A stretch of DNA of 64,000 nt from assembly GCF_004379255.2 (NCBI RefSeq), contig NC_056036.1, positions 2,418,001 through 2,482,000 on the forward strand, written 5' to 3'. The notes under the pieces were generated by a model. It did not search any database and had not been told where the DNA came from. It worked only from the letters and a program-made list of their open reading frames with translations. This document shows, piece after piece, positions 45,621 through 56,079 of this stretch. The translations under genes were made by a program, and so were the position numbers. The first letter of the stretch is position 1. Each line of letters starts with the position of its first letter. Origin of the DNA: Salvia splendens (Eukaryota; Streptophyta; Magnoliopsida; Lamiales; Lamiaceae).

Positions 45621-48600
45621 TTACAAATGAAACTTCTTGAGGTTGGAAATGTGCCATGTTCGGGGTACCTGTTCTCCTGACATGTGAGCCAATTTGTAAG
45701 ACCCTTTGCCGAGGACTTCTGACACCCGATACGGACCTTCCCATGTGGGTTCGAGCTTGCCCAGCTTTTCTGCTCGGCTTACTTCGTTGTTTCTCAGGAC
45801 GAGATCTCCCACTTGAAATTGCAGCTTCTTCACCCTTTGGTTGTAATACCGGGCTACTTGCTCCTTGTACTTGGCTGCTTTTATGCATGCCAATTCTCTT
45901 CTTTCTTCGGCAAGATCTAGCTCAGCTCTCAGTCCGTCGTCATTCATTTCTGAGGAGAAATTTAGAGTTCGGGGACTGGGTACGCCGATCTCCACCGGAA
46001 TTACGGCTTCAGTGCCGTACACAAGGCTATACGGAGTTTCACCGTTGGAGGTTGTGGGTGTAGTTCGGTAGGACCATAGGACTTGAGGGAGATTTTCTAC
46101 CCATTGTCCTTTGGCTTGTTCTAACCGAGCTTTTAACCCTTTCACCAGGATACGATTTGTTACCTCCGTTTGTCCGTTTGCTTGTGGATGATAGACTGAA
46201 GTGAACCGCTGTTGAATATTCAGCTCTTGGCACCAATTCTTGAACGTCTTGTCGGTGAACTGAGTCCCGTTATCCGAGATGAGGATGTGGGGTATGCCAA
46301 ATCGGCACACTATGTTCTTCCAGACGAAGTCCAATGCCTTTGAGCTCGTTATCGCAGCTAATGGTTCAGCTTCCACCCACTTCGTGAAGTAGTCCACGGC
46401 AACGATTAGGAATTTCATTTGCCGAGGAGCTTGAGGAAGTGGTCCCACTATGTCTATGCCCCATTGCATGAAAGGCCAAGGGCTTTGCATAGTGGATAGA
46501 TCGGTCTGCGGCATCCTTGGGATATTTGCATGGATTTGGCACTTCGGGCATGTCTTGACGAGCTGCACTGCTTCTTGTACCAAGGTTGGCCAGTAATATC
46601 CCCATCTTAGAACTTTTTTAGCTAAAGCTCTAGCTCCGATGTGGCTGCCACACGATCCTTCATGAACTTCTCTGAGGATGTAGTCCGTCTCTTCTGGTCC
46701 TACGCACCGCAATAACGGCTGGAGGTAAGACTTTCTAAAGAGGACTCCTTCATGAAGTTCGTACCGGAGTGCTCGGCACGTGATCTTCCGAGCTTCTCTC
46801 TTATCCTCGGGCAATTGTCCTTGATCCAGATACTGCAAGATTGGCGTCATCCAGTTCGGCGAGCTGGACACTGAATGTACCTCGGCTTCATCAATGCTTC
46901 GATGCATTAATTCTTCCGCCTTTGAGCTCGGATCTGAGGCCAACTTACTTAAGGTATCTGCTCGGCTATTTTCCGCTCTGGGAACGCGGATTATCCGAAA
47001 ATAGGAGAAACTTCGGCTGATGCTTTGCGCTTTGTCCAAATACTTCTTCATTCTCTCGTCACGAGCTTCACTTGTACCCAACATGTGATTTACTATGACT
47101 TGTGAATCACAATGGACTTTGAGAGATTTGACGAGCAGACTTTGCGCTAACTGGAGTCCGGCCAGGAGGGCTTCGTACTCGGCTTCATTATTAGTAGTGG
47201 AGAATAGGAACCGAAGTGAGTAGGTTACCTCGTGTCCGTCGGGAGCGACGAGTAAAATACCAGCTCCACTTCCCATCTTGTTTGAAGCTCCATCTACGAA
47301 TCCGCTCCAGCAGTCTGGCGGCTCTACTTCGGATTCCAAGGGCTGTGCTAGTTCGGCATTGGCAGACTTTTTCTGTTCGGCAATGACAGGGATTGCTTGA
47401 TCGAACTTGGCTTCTGTAAGAAAATCTGCCAAGGCTTGTCCCTTGATGGCTTTCCGAGGTAGGTACTCGATTGAGTGTTCTCCCAGCTCTATGGCCCATT
47501 TGGCGATTCTGCCTGATGCTTCTGGCTTGGTCAAAACTTGCCGAAGAGGCAGATCGGTTAAGACGCATACCTTGTGAGCATAGAAGTATGGCCGCAGTCT
47601 CCTTGCTGCATTTACTAACGCCAGAGCAATTTTTTCTAGAGGTTGATACCTTGTTTCTGGACCTCTTAATGCTCGGCTTGTAAAGTAGATGGGAAACTGC
47701 TTTAGGCCTTCTTCTCGTACAAGCACCGCGCTGATGGTTTGATCTGATGCCGCTAAGTATAAGAATATTACTTCGGCTTCGGTTGGAGCAGAGAGAATAG
47801 GAAGCTCGGCTAGATAACTTTTGAGCTCGTCAAAGGCCTTTTTCTGCTCGGCTCCCCACTCGAACTTGGGTGCCTTTTTCAACACCTTGAAGAACGGCAG
47901 TTGCTTTTCGGCTGCTTGGGAAAGGAATCGATTCAGTGCGGCTAGACATCCAGTTAGCCTTTGCACGTCATGTATGGACTTCGGCATTGCCATGTTCTGA
48001 ACGACTTGAACTTTTGAGGGGTTTGCCTTGAGTCCGTCCTTTGAAACCAAACAACCTAGAAACTTTCCCGAATCTACCAAAAAGGTACATTTTTGGGGGT
48101 TGAGTTTGAGGTTGGCTTTTCGGAGCACGTTGAGAGTGGATTTGAGGTTGTCTTCGTACTCCGAAGTGCTTTTGCTTTTGACAACTATGTCGTCGACATA
48201 CACTTCAACCTGTTTTCCGATTAGGTGCCGAAAAAGCTTGTCTACCATCCTTTGATAAGTTGCTCCGGCATTCTTTAAACCGAATGGCATCTTTTTATAA
48301 GCGAAAATGCCGAAATCGGTAATGAAAGCTGTTTTCGGAGCGTCACTCTCATCCATCAACACTTGGTGATATCCTTTGTATAAATCAAGAAAACAGAAAA
48401 TTTCGAAGCCGATCAAAGCTTCTACTTTTTTATCTATATTCGGAAGGGGATAGCAATCTTTTGGACAGTGCTTGTTTAGATCGGTAAAATCTATGCACAT
48501 CCGCCATCCTCCTCCTTTTTTCTTGATCATCACAGGATTGGCCACCCAAGAAGGATATTTCACCTCGAATAGTACATCCGCTTTTAGTAATTGGCGGACT

Positions 48601-48884
48601 TCGTCATGGATGACTTGGCTTCTTTCTGCCGCAAAGAGTCTTTGCTTCTGTTTTACTGGCCGGATTGAAGGATCAATATTTAACCGATGAGTGATTACCT
48701 CGGGGGGCACTCCGGTCATGTCCAACGGAGACCATGCAAAGACATCTTTGTACTCCTTGAGGAGCTGAATGGTCTTTTCCCGGAGTAGAGGCGTTCCTGC
48801 GAAGCCGACCTTGACCGTTCTGGATGGATCATCTTCGCATAACTGAACGGTCATTGAGTTCGGCTCTGAAGTGACTTCGGTCAT
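45621..48884 (-). CDS. pol: Retrotransposon Pol polyprotein (RT, two RNase H, integrase)
   Basis: A 1,087-codon open frame. Reverse transcriptase spans about 95-290 with the YVDD box at 229-232. The first RNase H (about 370-490) is degenerate: LYLAASD stands where an active site is expected. A second, archaeal-type RNase H follows with D531 (FVDGAS), E567, D593 (CDSQ) and D643 (RADTLSKL). Integrase has an HHCC finger (H741, H748, C779, C782) and a D811-D871-E907 triad with 35 residues between the last two. A C-terminal WEGPYRV and LGKGSYKL follow. No stop or frameshift occurs. The frame also extends back, in phase with gag, to the UAG at 48918, so the first Met here need not be the real start. 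Confidence 0.95.
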   Translation of the reverse strand: MTEVTSEPNSMTVQLCEDDPSRTVKVGFAGTPLLREKTIQLLKEYKDVFAWSPLDMTGVPPEVITHRLNIDPSIRPVKQKQRLFAAERSQVIHDEVRQLLKADVLFEVKYPSWVANPVMIKKKGGGWRMCIDFTDLNKHCPKDCYPLPNIDKKVEALIGFEIFCFLDLYKGYHQVLMDESDAPKTAFITDFGIFAYKKMPFGLKNAGATYQRMVDKLFRHLIGKQVEVYVDDIVVKSKSTSEYEDNLKSTLNVLRKANLKLNPQKCTFLVDSGKFLGCLVSKDGLKANPSKVQVVQNMAMPKSIHDVQRLTGCLAALNRFLSQAAEKQLPFFKVLKKAPKFEWGAEQKKAFDELKSYLAELPILSAPTEAEVIFLYLAASDQTISAVLVREEGLKQFPIYFTSRALRGPETRYQPLEKIALALVNAARRLRPYFYAHKVCVLTDLPLRQVLTKPEASGRIAKWAIELGEHSIEYLPRKAIKGQALADFLTEAKFDQAIPVIAEQKKSANAELAQPLESEVEPPDCWSGFVDGASNKMGSGAGILLVAPDGHEVTYSLRFLFSTTNNEAEYEALLAGLQLAQSLLVKSLKVHCDSQVIVNHMLGTSEARDERMKKYLDKAQSISRSFSYFRIIRVPRAENSRADTLSKLASDPSSKAEELMHRSIDEAEVHSVSSSPNWMTPILQYLDQGQLPEDKREARKITCRALRYELHEGVLFRKSYLQPLLRCVGPEETDYILREVHEGSCGSHIGARALAKKVLRWGYYWPTLVQEAVQLVKTCPKCQIHANIPRMPQTDLSTMQSPWPFMQWGIDIVGPLPQAPRQMKFLIVAVDYFTKWVEAEPLAAITSSKALDFVWKNIVCRFGIPHILISDNGTQFTDKTFKNWCQELNIQQRFTSVYHPQANGQTEVTNRILVKGLKARLEQAKGQWVENLPQVLWSYRTTPTTSNGETPYSLVYGTEAVIPVEIGVPSPRTLNFSSEMNDDGLRAELDLAEERRELACIKAAKYKEQVARYYNQRVKKLQFQVGDLVLRNNEVSRAEKLGKLEPTWEGPYRVSEVLGKGSYKLAHMSGEQVPRTWHISNLKKFHL

Positions 48885-48907
48885 CTCGCTTGCCTCTGAC
48901 TCCGGTT

Positions 48908-48920
48908 GCTGTGATTGCTA
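48908..48920 (-). promoter_or_regulatory. Leaky stop codon context between gag-pro and pol
   Basis: The minus strand reads UAG CAA UCA, matching the readthrough consensus UAG CAR YYA known from tobamovirus-type leaky stops. The frames on both sides are in phase, with 11 codons between the stop and the first pol Met. Confidence 0.65.
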
Positions 48921-50999
48921 TGCTTGATGGTGCCGAACTGATTGCTCGGCACTTTTAAGCGCAATCTGCAGACATTCTTTTGCTCTCTTTTGATCACCTT
49001 GGATGACCGCTATCCCTCCTTTAGTAGGGATCTTGATGGTGAGGTGATAAGTAGAGCAAACGGCCCGAACTGTGTTGAGCCAGTCTCTCCCCAGGATGAT
49101 GTTGTACGGAGACCGAGCTTTTACCACAAAGAACTCGATCATCGTATTGGAGCTTGTAGGCGCTTTTCCCACCGTGATCGGAAGGCTGATAATACCTTCA
49201 GGGCGGGTGTCCTCCTGGGCGAAACTTTTCAGAGGAAGCGGAGCCGGACTGAGTCGAGCTGGATCCACTTCCATTTTATCGAAACATTCTTTAAAAAGAA
49301 TGCTGACTGACGCTCCTGTATCCACAAATACTCTGTGGATCAGTTTGTTTGCCACTCCGGCTTGAATGACAATAGCGTCTTGGTGAGGAGAGATGGCTGG
49401 GACGGGATCGGCATCTGAAAATGTAATCACTTCGTCTTTCTTCAGCCTTTTATGTGTTGGCTCCTCTTGATTGGAACCTCTGCGTTCTGCTTTTAGGGAC
49501 GACTTAGTCTTCCCGGCAGGGAGAGCATCAATAGTCAGGATTACTCCATCATATTGCGGCTCGTCGTCGTCTTCGGGATCCTCATGCCTTTTCGGATCCT
49601 GAGGATTGCAGTTCGCACCTCTCTGTCTTTTGTTCTTTTTCGGCTGCTTGCTTTGGTATTTTTTTAATGTTCCTGTTTTCACAAGAACATCAATACCTGC
49701 AGCCAAATCTCGGCACTCCTCGGTATCGTGTCCGTGGGCTTGATGGAAGGAGCAATATTGATCCTGAGGTCGCCGCACGGCTGATTTCGTCATCCGCTTT
49801 GGTCTTTCGAACATATCGGAATGTAGTTCGAAAATTTCCGCTCTTGACTTGTTCAGCGGTACGAACTGAGCGGGCGGCTTCTCGGGGTTGAGACGTGGTC
49901 CCAATCTGTCTCGCACCGGAGCCCTTTGAATTCTTTCAAATGGAGTCCGGCGAGGATGCCCCCGATCGCTATGATCGGGCTTCCTTCTGTCTTCTCGGGA
50001 CGATGAGCTGTCTAACGACCGTTTGCGACGGTCTGCCTCATCGGCCCGGGAATACTGGTCCGCAATGTCCCACATTTCCTGAGCTGTCTGCGGTCCGCAC
50101 TCAACGAGCTTCCTGTAGAGAGCTCCGGGCAGGATTCCATTTTGGAATGCCGAGATGATAAGCAGATCGTTGAGATCGTCTACTTGCAGGCATTCCTTGT
50201 GGAATCTTGTCATAAAGTCGCTGATTTTTTCGTCGCGACCTTGACGAATGGAAAGCAGCTGAGCCGAAGTGATCCGGGCTTCCGCTTTCTGAAAGAACCT
50301 CCGGTGGAAAGCATCCATTAGATCTCGGTAGGATCTAATGCTGCCTTGAGGAAGGCTGTCGAACCACCTTCTGGCGTTCCCAATGAGCAGCTCGGGGAAC
50401 AGCTTGCACATATGGACCTCATTGAGACCCTGGTTCGCCATATTATATTGATAGCGTCCCAAGAAGTCATGAGGATCCTCTAGCCCGTCATAAGTCATTG
50501 ACGGTGTCCGGTAGTTCCGCGGCAAAGGAGTTCGGGTGATGTCGTCCGAGAACGGAGTCTTTAATGCTCCGTACATGGCGAACCCGACATCTCTTCGGTA
50601 CGGAGGAGATGGAGTTCTCCTGTGGTTCCGGTACCGAGGAGGAACTGGAACATGTCGGGGTTGAGGATTCTTTCTCCTGGAAGACACGTCACTACTGCGG
50701 TAGTGACTTTCATGTCTGGATGAGGAGGGAGAATCCGCCGTTGTCTTCTCCGGCTGTTGGCTCTTCTGCAGGAAGGTTAAGAACTCCTCCTGCTTCTCGG
50801 CCAAGAACAGCTTGACAGCTTCATTTAAATCGGGCTGCTGGGAAGACTCGGTGCGATGACTCCTGGAATGGCTTGTTCCTTCTTCGTGAGAACCGGAGGT
50901 AGATGTCTCCCGAGGCCGTTTTTCAGACCTGCGAGCTGGACTAGCTTCCTCACGGTTATCACGAACGGTATTATGGGTGTTATGTGATCTGGTATGCAT
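48918..50999 (-). CDS. gag-pro: Retrotransposon Gag-protease polyprotein
   Basis: From the first ATG (50999, MHTRSH) the frame gives 693 residues. The first 140 are basic and low in complexity. A retrotransposon Gag core spans about 165-320 (ARRWFDSLPQGSI, DFMTRFHKECLQ). A Cys/His cluster lies at 416-429 (CSFHQAHGHDTEEC), in place of a classic zinc knuckle. An aspartic protease follows with DTGAS at 560-564 and IILGRDW near 634. It would form the particle and process the polyprotein. The frame is open upstream through a 26-base A-run but has no earlier ATG. It ends in UAG (48918-48920); pol continues in the same frame, so Gag-Pro-Pol would need readthrough. Confidence 0.93.
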   Translation of the reverse strand: MHTRSHNTHNTVRDNREEASPARRSEKRPRETSTSGSHEEGTSHSRSHRTESSQQPDLNEAVKLFLAEKQEEFLTFLQKSQQPEKTTADSPSSSRHESHYRSSDVSSRRKNPQPRHVPVPPRYRNHRRTPSPPYRRDVGFAMYGALKTPFSDDITRTPLPRNYRTPSMTYDGLEDPHDFLGRYQYNMANQGLNEVHMCKLFPELLIGNARRWFDSLPQGSIRSYRDLMDAFHRRFFQKAEARITSAQLLSIRQGRDEKISDFMTRFHKECLQVDDLNDLLIISAFQNGILPGALYRKLVECGPQTAQEMWDIADQYSRADEADRRKRSLDSSSSREDRRKPDHSDRGHPRRTPFERIQRAPVRDRLGPRLNPEKPPAQFVPLNKSRAEIFELHSDMFERPKRMTKSAVRRPQDQYCSFHQAHGHDTEECRDLAAGIDVLVKTGTLKKYQSKQPKKNKRQRGANCNPQDPKRHEDPEDDDEPQYDGVILTIDALPAGKTKSSLKAERRGSNQEEPTHKRLKKDEVITFSDADPVPAISPHQDAIVIQAGVANKLIHRVFVDTGASVSILFKECFDKMEVDPARLSPAPLPLKSFAQEDTRPEGIISLPITVGKAPTSSNTMIEFFVVKARSPYNIILGRDWLNTVRAVCSTYHLTIKIPTKGGIAVIQGDQKRAKECLQIALKSAEQSVRHHQA

Positions 51000-51025
51000 T
51001 TTTTTTTTTTTTTTTTTTTTTTTTT
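51000..51025 (-). repeat. A-run (26) directly before the gag start codon
   Basis: The minus strand has 26 A just before ATG at 50999. It lies in the element's leader. Confidence 0.95.
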
Positions 51026-51076
51026 GGGGTGGAAAAAGGGTCAAAAATTCGCTTTATCACAAATTTGGTTCTCTGT

Positions 51077-51094
51077 TTCCCACAGACGGCGCCA
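51077..51094 (-). promoter_or_regulatory. Primer binding site
   Basis: One base inside the 5' LTR the minus strand reads TGGCGCCGTCTGTGGGAA. It starts with TGG, the complement of a tRNA 3' CCA end. I do not name the tRNA. Confidence 0.8.
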
Positions 51095-51095
51095 G

Positions 51096-51782
51096 TGATG
51101 AATCCGCGAATTTCCGATGTTTGTAAATGCTGGTAGAGAATAAATATCACGACACGGAAATTTACGTGGTTCGATTTACTGAGGTAAATCTACGTCCACG
51201 GGGAGAAATGGGGGCAGGTTTGTATTGCTTGATCTGTTTTCTACAGCTAACAATACAGACTTGCTATTTGCTATTTTCTCTCTAGAGAGCTTTACAGAAG
51301 TTAACAGAAGATCCTTATCTATCTGACCTAGGTTCTATTTATACATTGAACCAAGATCGTGGCATGCAGCATTTATTAGGTAGTGGATGTCGTGGAGGTC
51401 GTGGCGACCTTGCATGGGTCCACTATCCTGCATGAGTTAATGACTGCTTGACACCACTAAATAGATCGTCGGTGTAGCGGAGGTGGAAATCCTGTATGAG
51501 TCCACTATCTCCTAGTTCGGTCGAATACTGAGACCGGACTGCTGAATTATTGCCGAGCAGCTTTTGCCGATCTGAGAGTAGAGCTTGATGCCGACCTGAG
51601 AGCAGAGTTTGATTGGTTGGCTTTTACCGAGCTGTAGGCGGGGGCCGAACTCTGTGGTTGTGCCGAACTGAACTCTTGAGTCATGCCGGACTGATACTCT
51701 TTAGCCATGCCGAACTGATACTCTTTCTTGGGCTTTACTGCTGTTGGGCTTGTTTAGTATTTGTTTAGTACGTACTCCATCA
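51096..51782 (-). repeat. 5' LTR, 687 bp
   Basis: The second LTR copy; it drives the element's transcription. A TATAAATA box is at 51336-51343 on the minus strand. Confidence 0.95.
51336..51343 (-). promoter_or_regulatory. TATA box in the 5' LTR
   Basis: TATAAATA on the minus strand, about 440 bases into the LTR, marks the likely U3/R promoter. The same site is in the 3' LTR at 44511-44518. Confidence 0.65.
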
Positions 51783-52756
51783 AGTGCAATGTACCAAGAA
51801 AAAGATTTGTGAATTCAACTATTTTTTTTCATTTTTATGTTTGGATAAGGATTGTAGTATAATTAATATCTTGATGATCACTAAGAATCTTTTATGATGC
51901 TTGAGAATAAGATTTGGTGAACTTCAAGTGTACTAATTAATGGTTAAGTTTGATGAATTTCGTACTAATTACAATATTATATGAATTGAATCCATATGTT
52001 CTAAAGATTAATTATATTCAGTGAACTTAGATGCCAAATAACATATGGAATAAAGAAGCCACTTTTAAGAATATTGTGAATGAAAAGTATTGTACTAATA
52101 AAACAAGAAAGTAAAGTTGAATCAATTACCAAATGAATTCATTTACATTTTTATTTTTTAAATGGAGCTACGATTTGGTGCTTAATGGGTATTTTTTTTG
52201 TAAATACTTGTAAAATAGTAAATTCTTTGTCCTAAAAAATTAACAAAGTTGTATATAGTGTTTTTAATGTAGAATTGGTAAAATACAATAGAGATATGAA
52301 AATGTGCTAAGAGAGAGAAGGGGAAATGATAGTGGAATTAGTCCAAAAAAAACAAGCCTACAGAAGAAGTATTATTTACTTGACAAAAACAATAATAATA
52401 GCCATAAAAATATAACTCTAACTACTTTAAATATCTTGTAACGTTAATAAAAACTATAATAGAAATGCAAGAAAAATAAAAATATAAAACAATGAAAGAA
52501 AAAAAAAACTAATAATTAACATACTCCACTACTCACTGTCCCTTTCCCGCCCCGCTGACTTCACCATTTGTTCATAGAGTATCAGAAAATTCCATTAAAT
52601 TTAGTTTTTCGAGCTCGTTGAGTTCATACAACAATTTCTCCCGAGCAAATACGCCTCTACACAAATGGATACACACACTGACACAAGCCGAAAGATATAG
52701 TAGTACAGTAAATCCAAATTTCTTTCATTTTCATGTACATATAAACTTTAAATAAA

Positions 52757-52979
52757 AAACCTCTATTTTCTAAAAATAAGAACTTTGGAAACGACATGAG
52801 AATTAATGTAAAATTTATAAAGAAGAAGATGAAGAGAAAAATAGATAAAGTAAGAGAAGATGAGAAAGATAGTGTAATTAGTATTAGTAAATTATGAGAT
52901 CCGTTTATTAAAATGAAGAATTTTTATTTTTAGAAAATAAACTAAAAAAAAGAATTTATATTTTTAGTAAACATATGGA
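52757..52979. mobile_element. Decayed Stowaway-like MITE
   Basis: CTCTATTTTCTAAAAATAAG at the left and TTATTTTTAGAAAATAAAC near the right are inverted repeats, with GGAGTAAG at the far right. The ends are eroded. Confidence 0.4.
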
Positions 52980-53117
52980 GTAAGTAATAAAGAATATTGG
53001 ATAATATTAAAGAAGAATACAGTTGGACAGCCAATTAATGTCTATTAAATAAGTGTGTTGCACAGAGAGATGATAGAGATGCAGTAGTAATGAAGGGGTG
53101 AGTGAGAGATTGAGATG

Positions 53118-53400
53118 AGAAATGAAGGGGTGGATTACATATCGTCTGGGGCTTGGGGTAATTTAAGTGATTAAATTAGTGGGATTAAATTTCATAAATT
53201 CATGTCAATCGTCTAATAATTCGAATTAAATCGCATAAATTCATGTCATCGGGTAATTTAAGTGATTAAATTAGTGGGATTAAATCTCATAAATATTGTG
53301 AACCATTTAGAATTGAGATCAATTAGAAATGAAGGGGTGGACTAGGGTTTGGGGTTGGGGTCATTTAAGTGATTATATTAGTGAAATTAAATCATCAGCT
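53118..53400. repeat. Local direct repeats
   Basis: AATTTAAGTGATTAAATTAG occurs at about 53160 and 53252 and, changed, at 53367. GAAATGAAGGGGTGGA occurs at about 53119 and 53327. Confidence 0.7.
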
Positions 53401-53679
53401 AATGAATCACAGAATAGTAGTACTACTAAACATGAATAAATCTAAATTTGTAACAAATATTGCATGTTGAACTGTGTTTTATGAAACTTGTTGTCCTATG
53501 TGTTTCTATGATTCGATCAAATTATGCAGTTAATTAATTCATCACCATCAACATTCACATATATTCTAATTCAATGCGAAAACACTTCTTGGTGCGATAA
53601 TTATACTTTTATGCCACACAAAAATGTTTTCACGTATATCTCTAATTCTCTACAATATAGTAAAAAATATGTACTCCTA

Positions 53680-55454
<1,775 letters not shown>

Positions 55455-56079
55455 TGCTGCAACAACAAAATTCAGATGAAAAATTTACCAACATATATGA
55501 AATCAATGCTACATTTGGGAAAGCATTGTTTTTGTCATGTTGTTGGCTTAGATATGAAACGCATGAGTCAAGACATTGAGTGGTGAGGATGAAATCGTGA
55601 GACTGATATTGGATAAGATGGTGCATTTTGTTGCACCATCAAAATGCATGTGAGCCACAGATTTTGTCACAGTTTTCATTTCTTGATTGCACTTTTTATA
55701 GTCTCACCAAACAGATTTTTCAATAGTTACAAATTTCTTCGCTTTGAAATCCTTGCAACTCTTTCACACTGTTGAACTTGACGCGAGAGTGTGTTTTTTT
55801 AAACTAAATTTTACCACGAAAGATATATAGTAAGAGAGATAAATACATAAAGATAGGTTTGTAAGTTTAACTGAAATTGACAATAAAAGAGGTTATTAGA
55901 CAGTGTGATTCTCAGACATACATCAGAATGCAGAAAACTAACAGCAAAATAGCACTATCATATGGCATTTTAGACCCCGCATTCGTAAAGGGCTGCAAAC
56001 AAGGGCATCAGTGAAGGGTTGGTGCTGTGACGGTGTGACCATATGCCTTAAGAGGATAGGTTGTACATGTTTGCCAGTC
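55455..56079. other. Spacer between the chloroplast-protein gene and the GAPB copy
   Basis: This holds the 3' UTR of the gene at 56080-58632 and the former promoter side of GAPB. No separate gene seen. Confidence 0.5.

Larger units (their letters stand above)
44271..51782 (-). mobile_element. Full-length Ty3/gypsy retrotransposon, Tat lineage
   Basis: A complete 7,512 bp element transcribed on the minus strand: 5' LTR 51096-51782, primer site 51077-51094, gag-pro 48918-50999, pol 45621-48884, polypurine tract 44958-44974, 3' LTR 44271-44957. The two LTRs have the same length and I found no difference reading them side by side. A 5 bp direct repeat AAGTG (44268-44272 and 51782-51786) overlaps the outer ends and is probably the target duplication. 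Pol has RT, a degenerate RNase H, a second archaeal-type RNase H and integrase, the order that marks the Tat branch. All domains are intact except for a single UAG between gag-pro and pol. Confidence 0.96.

Noticed and set aside
46366..50815. Many plus- and minus-strand ORFs over gag and pol
   Set aside because: Shadows of the retroelement polyprotein in other frames.
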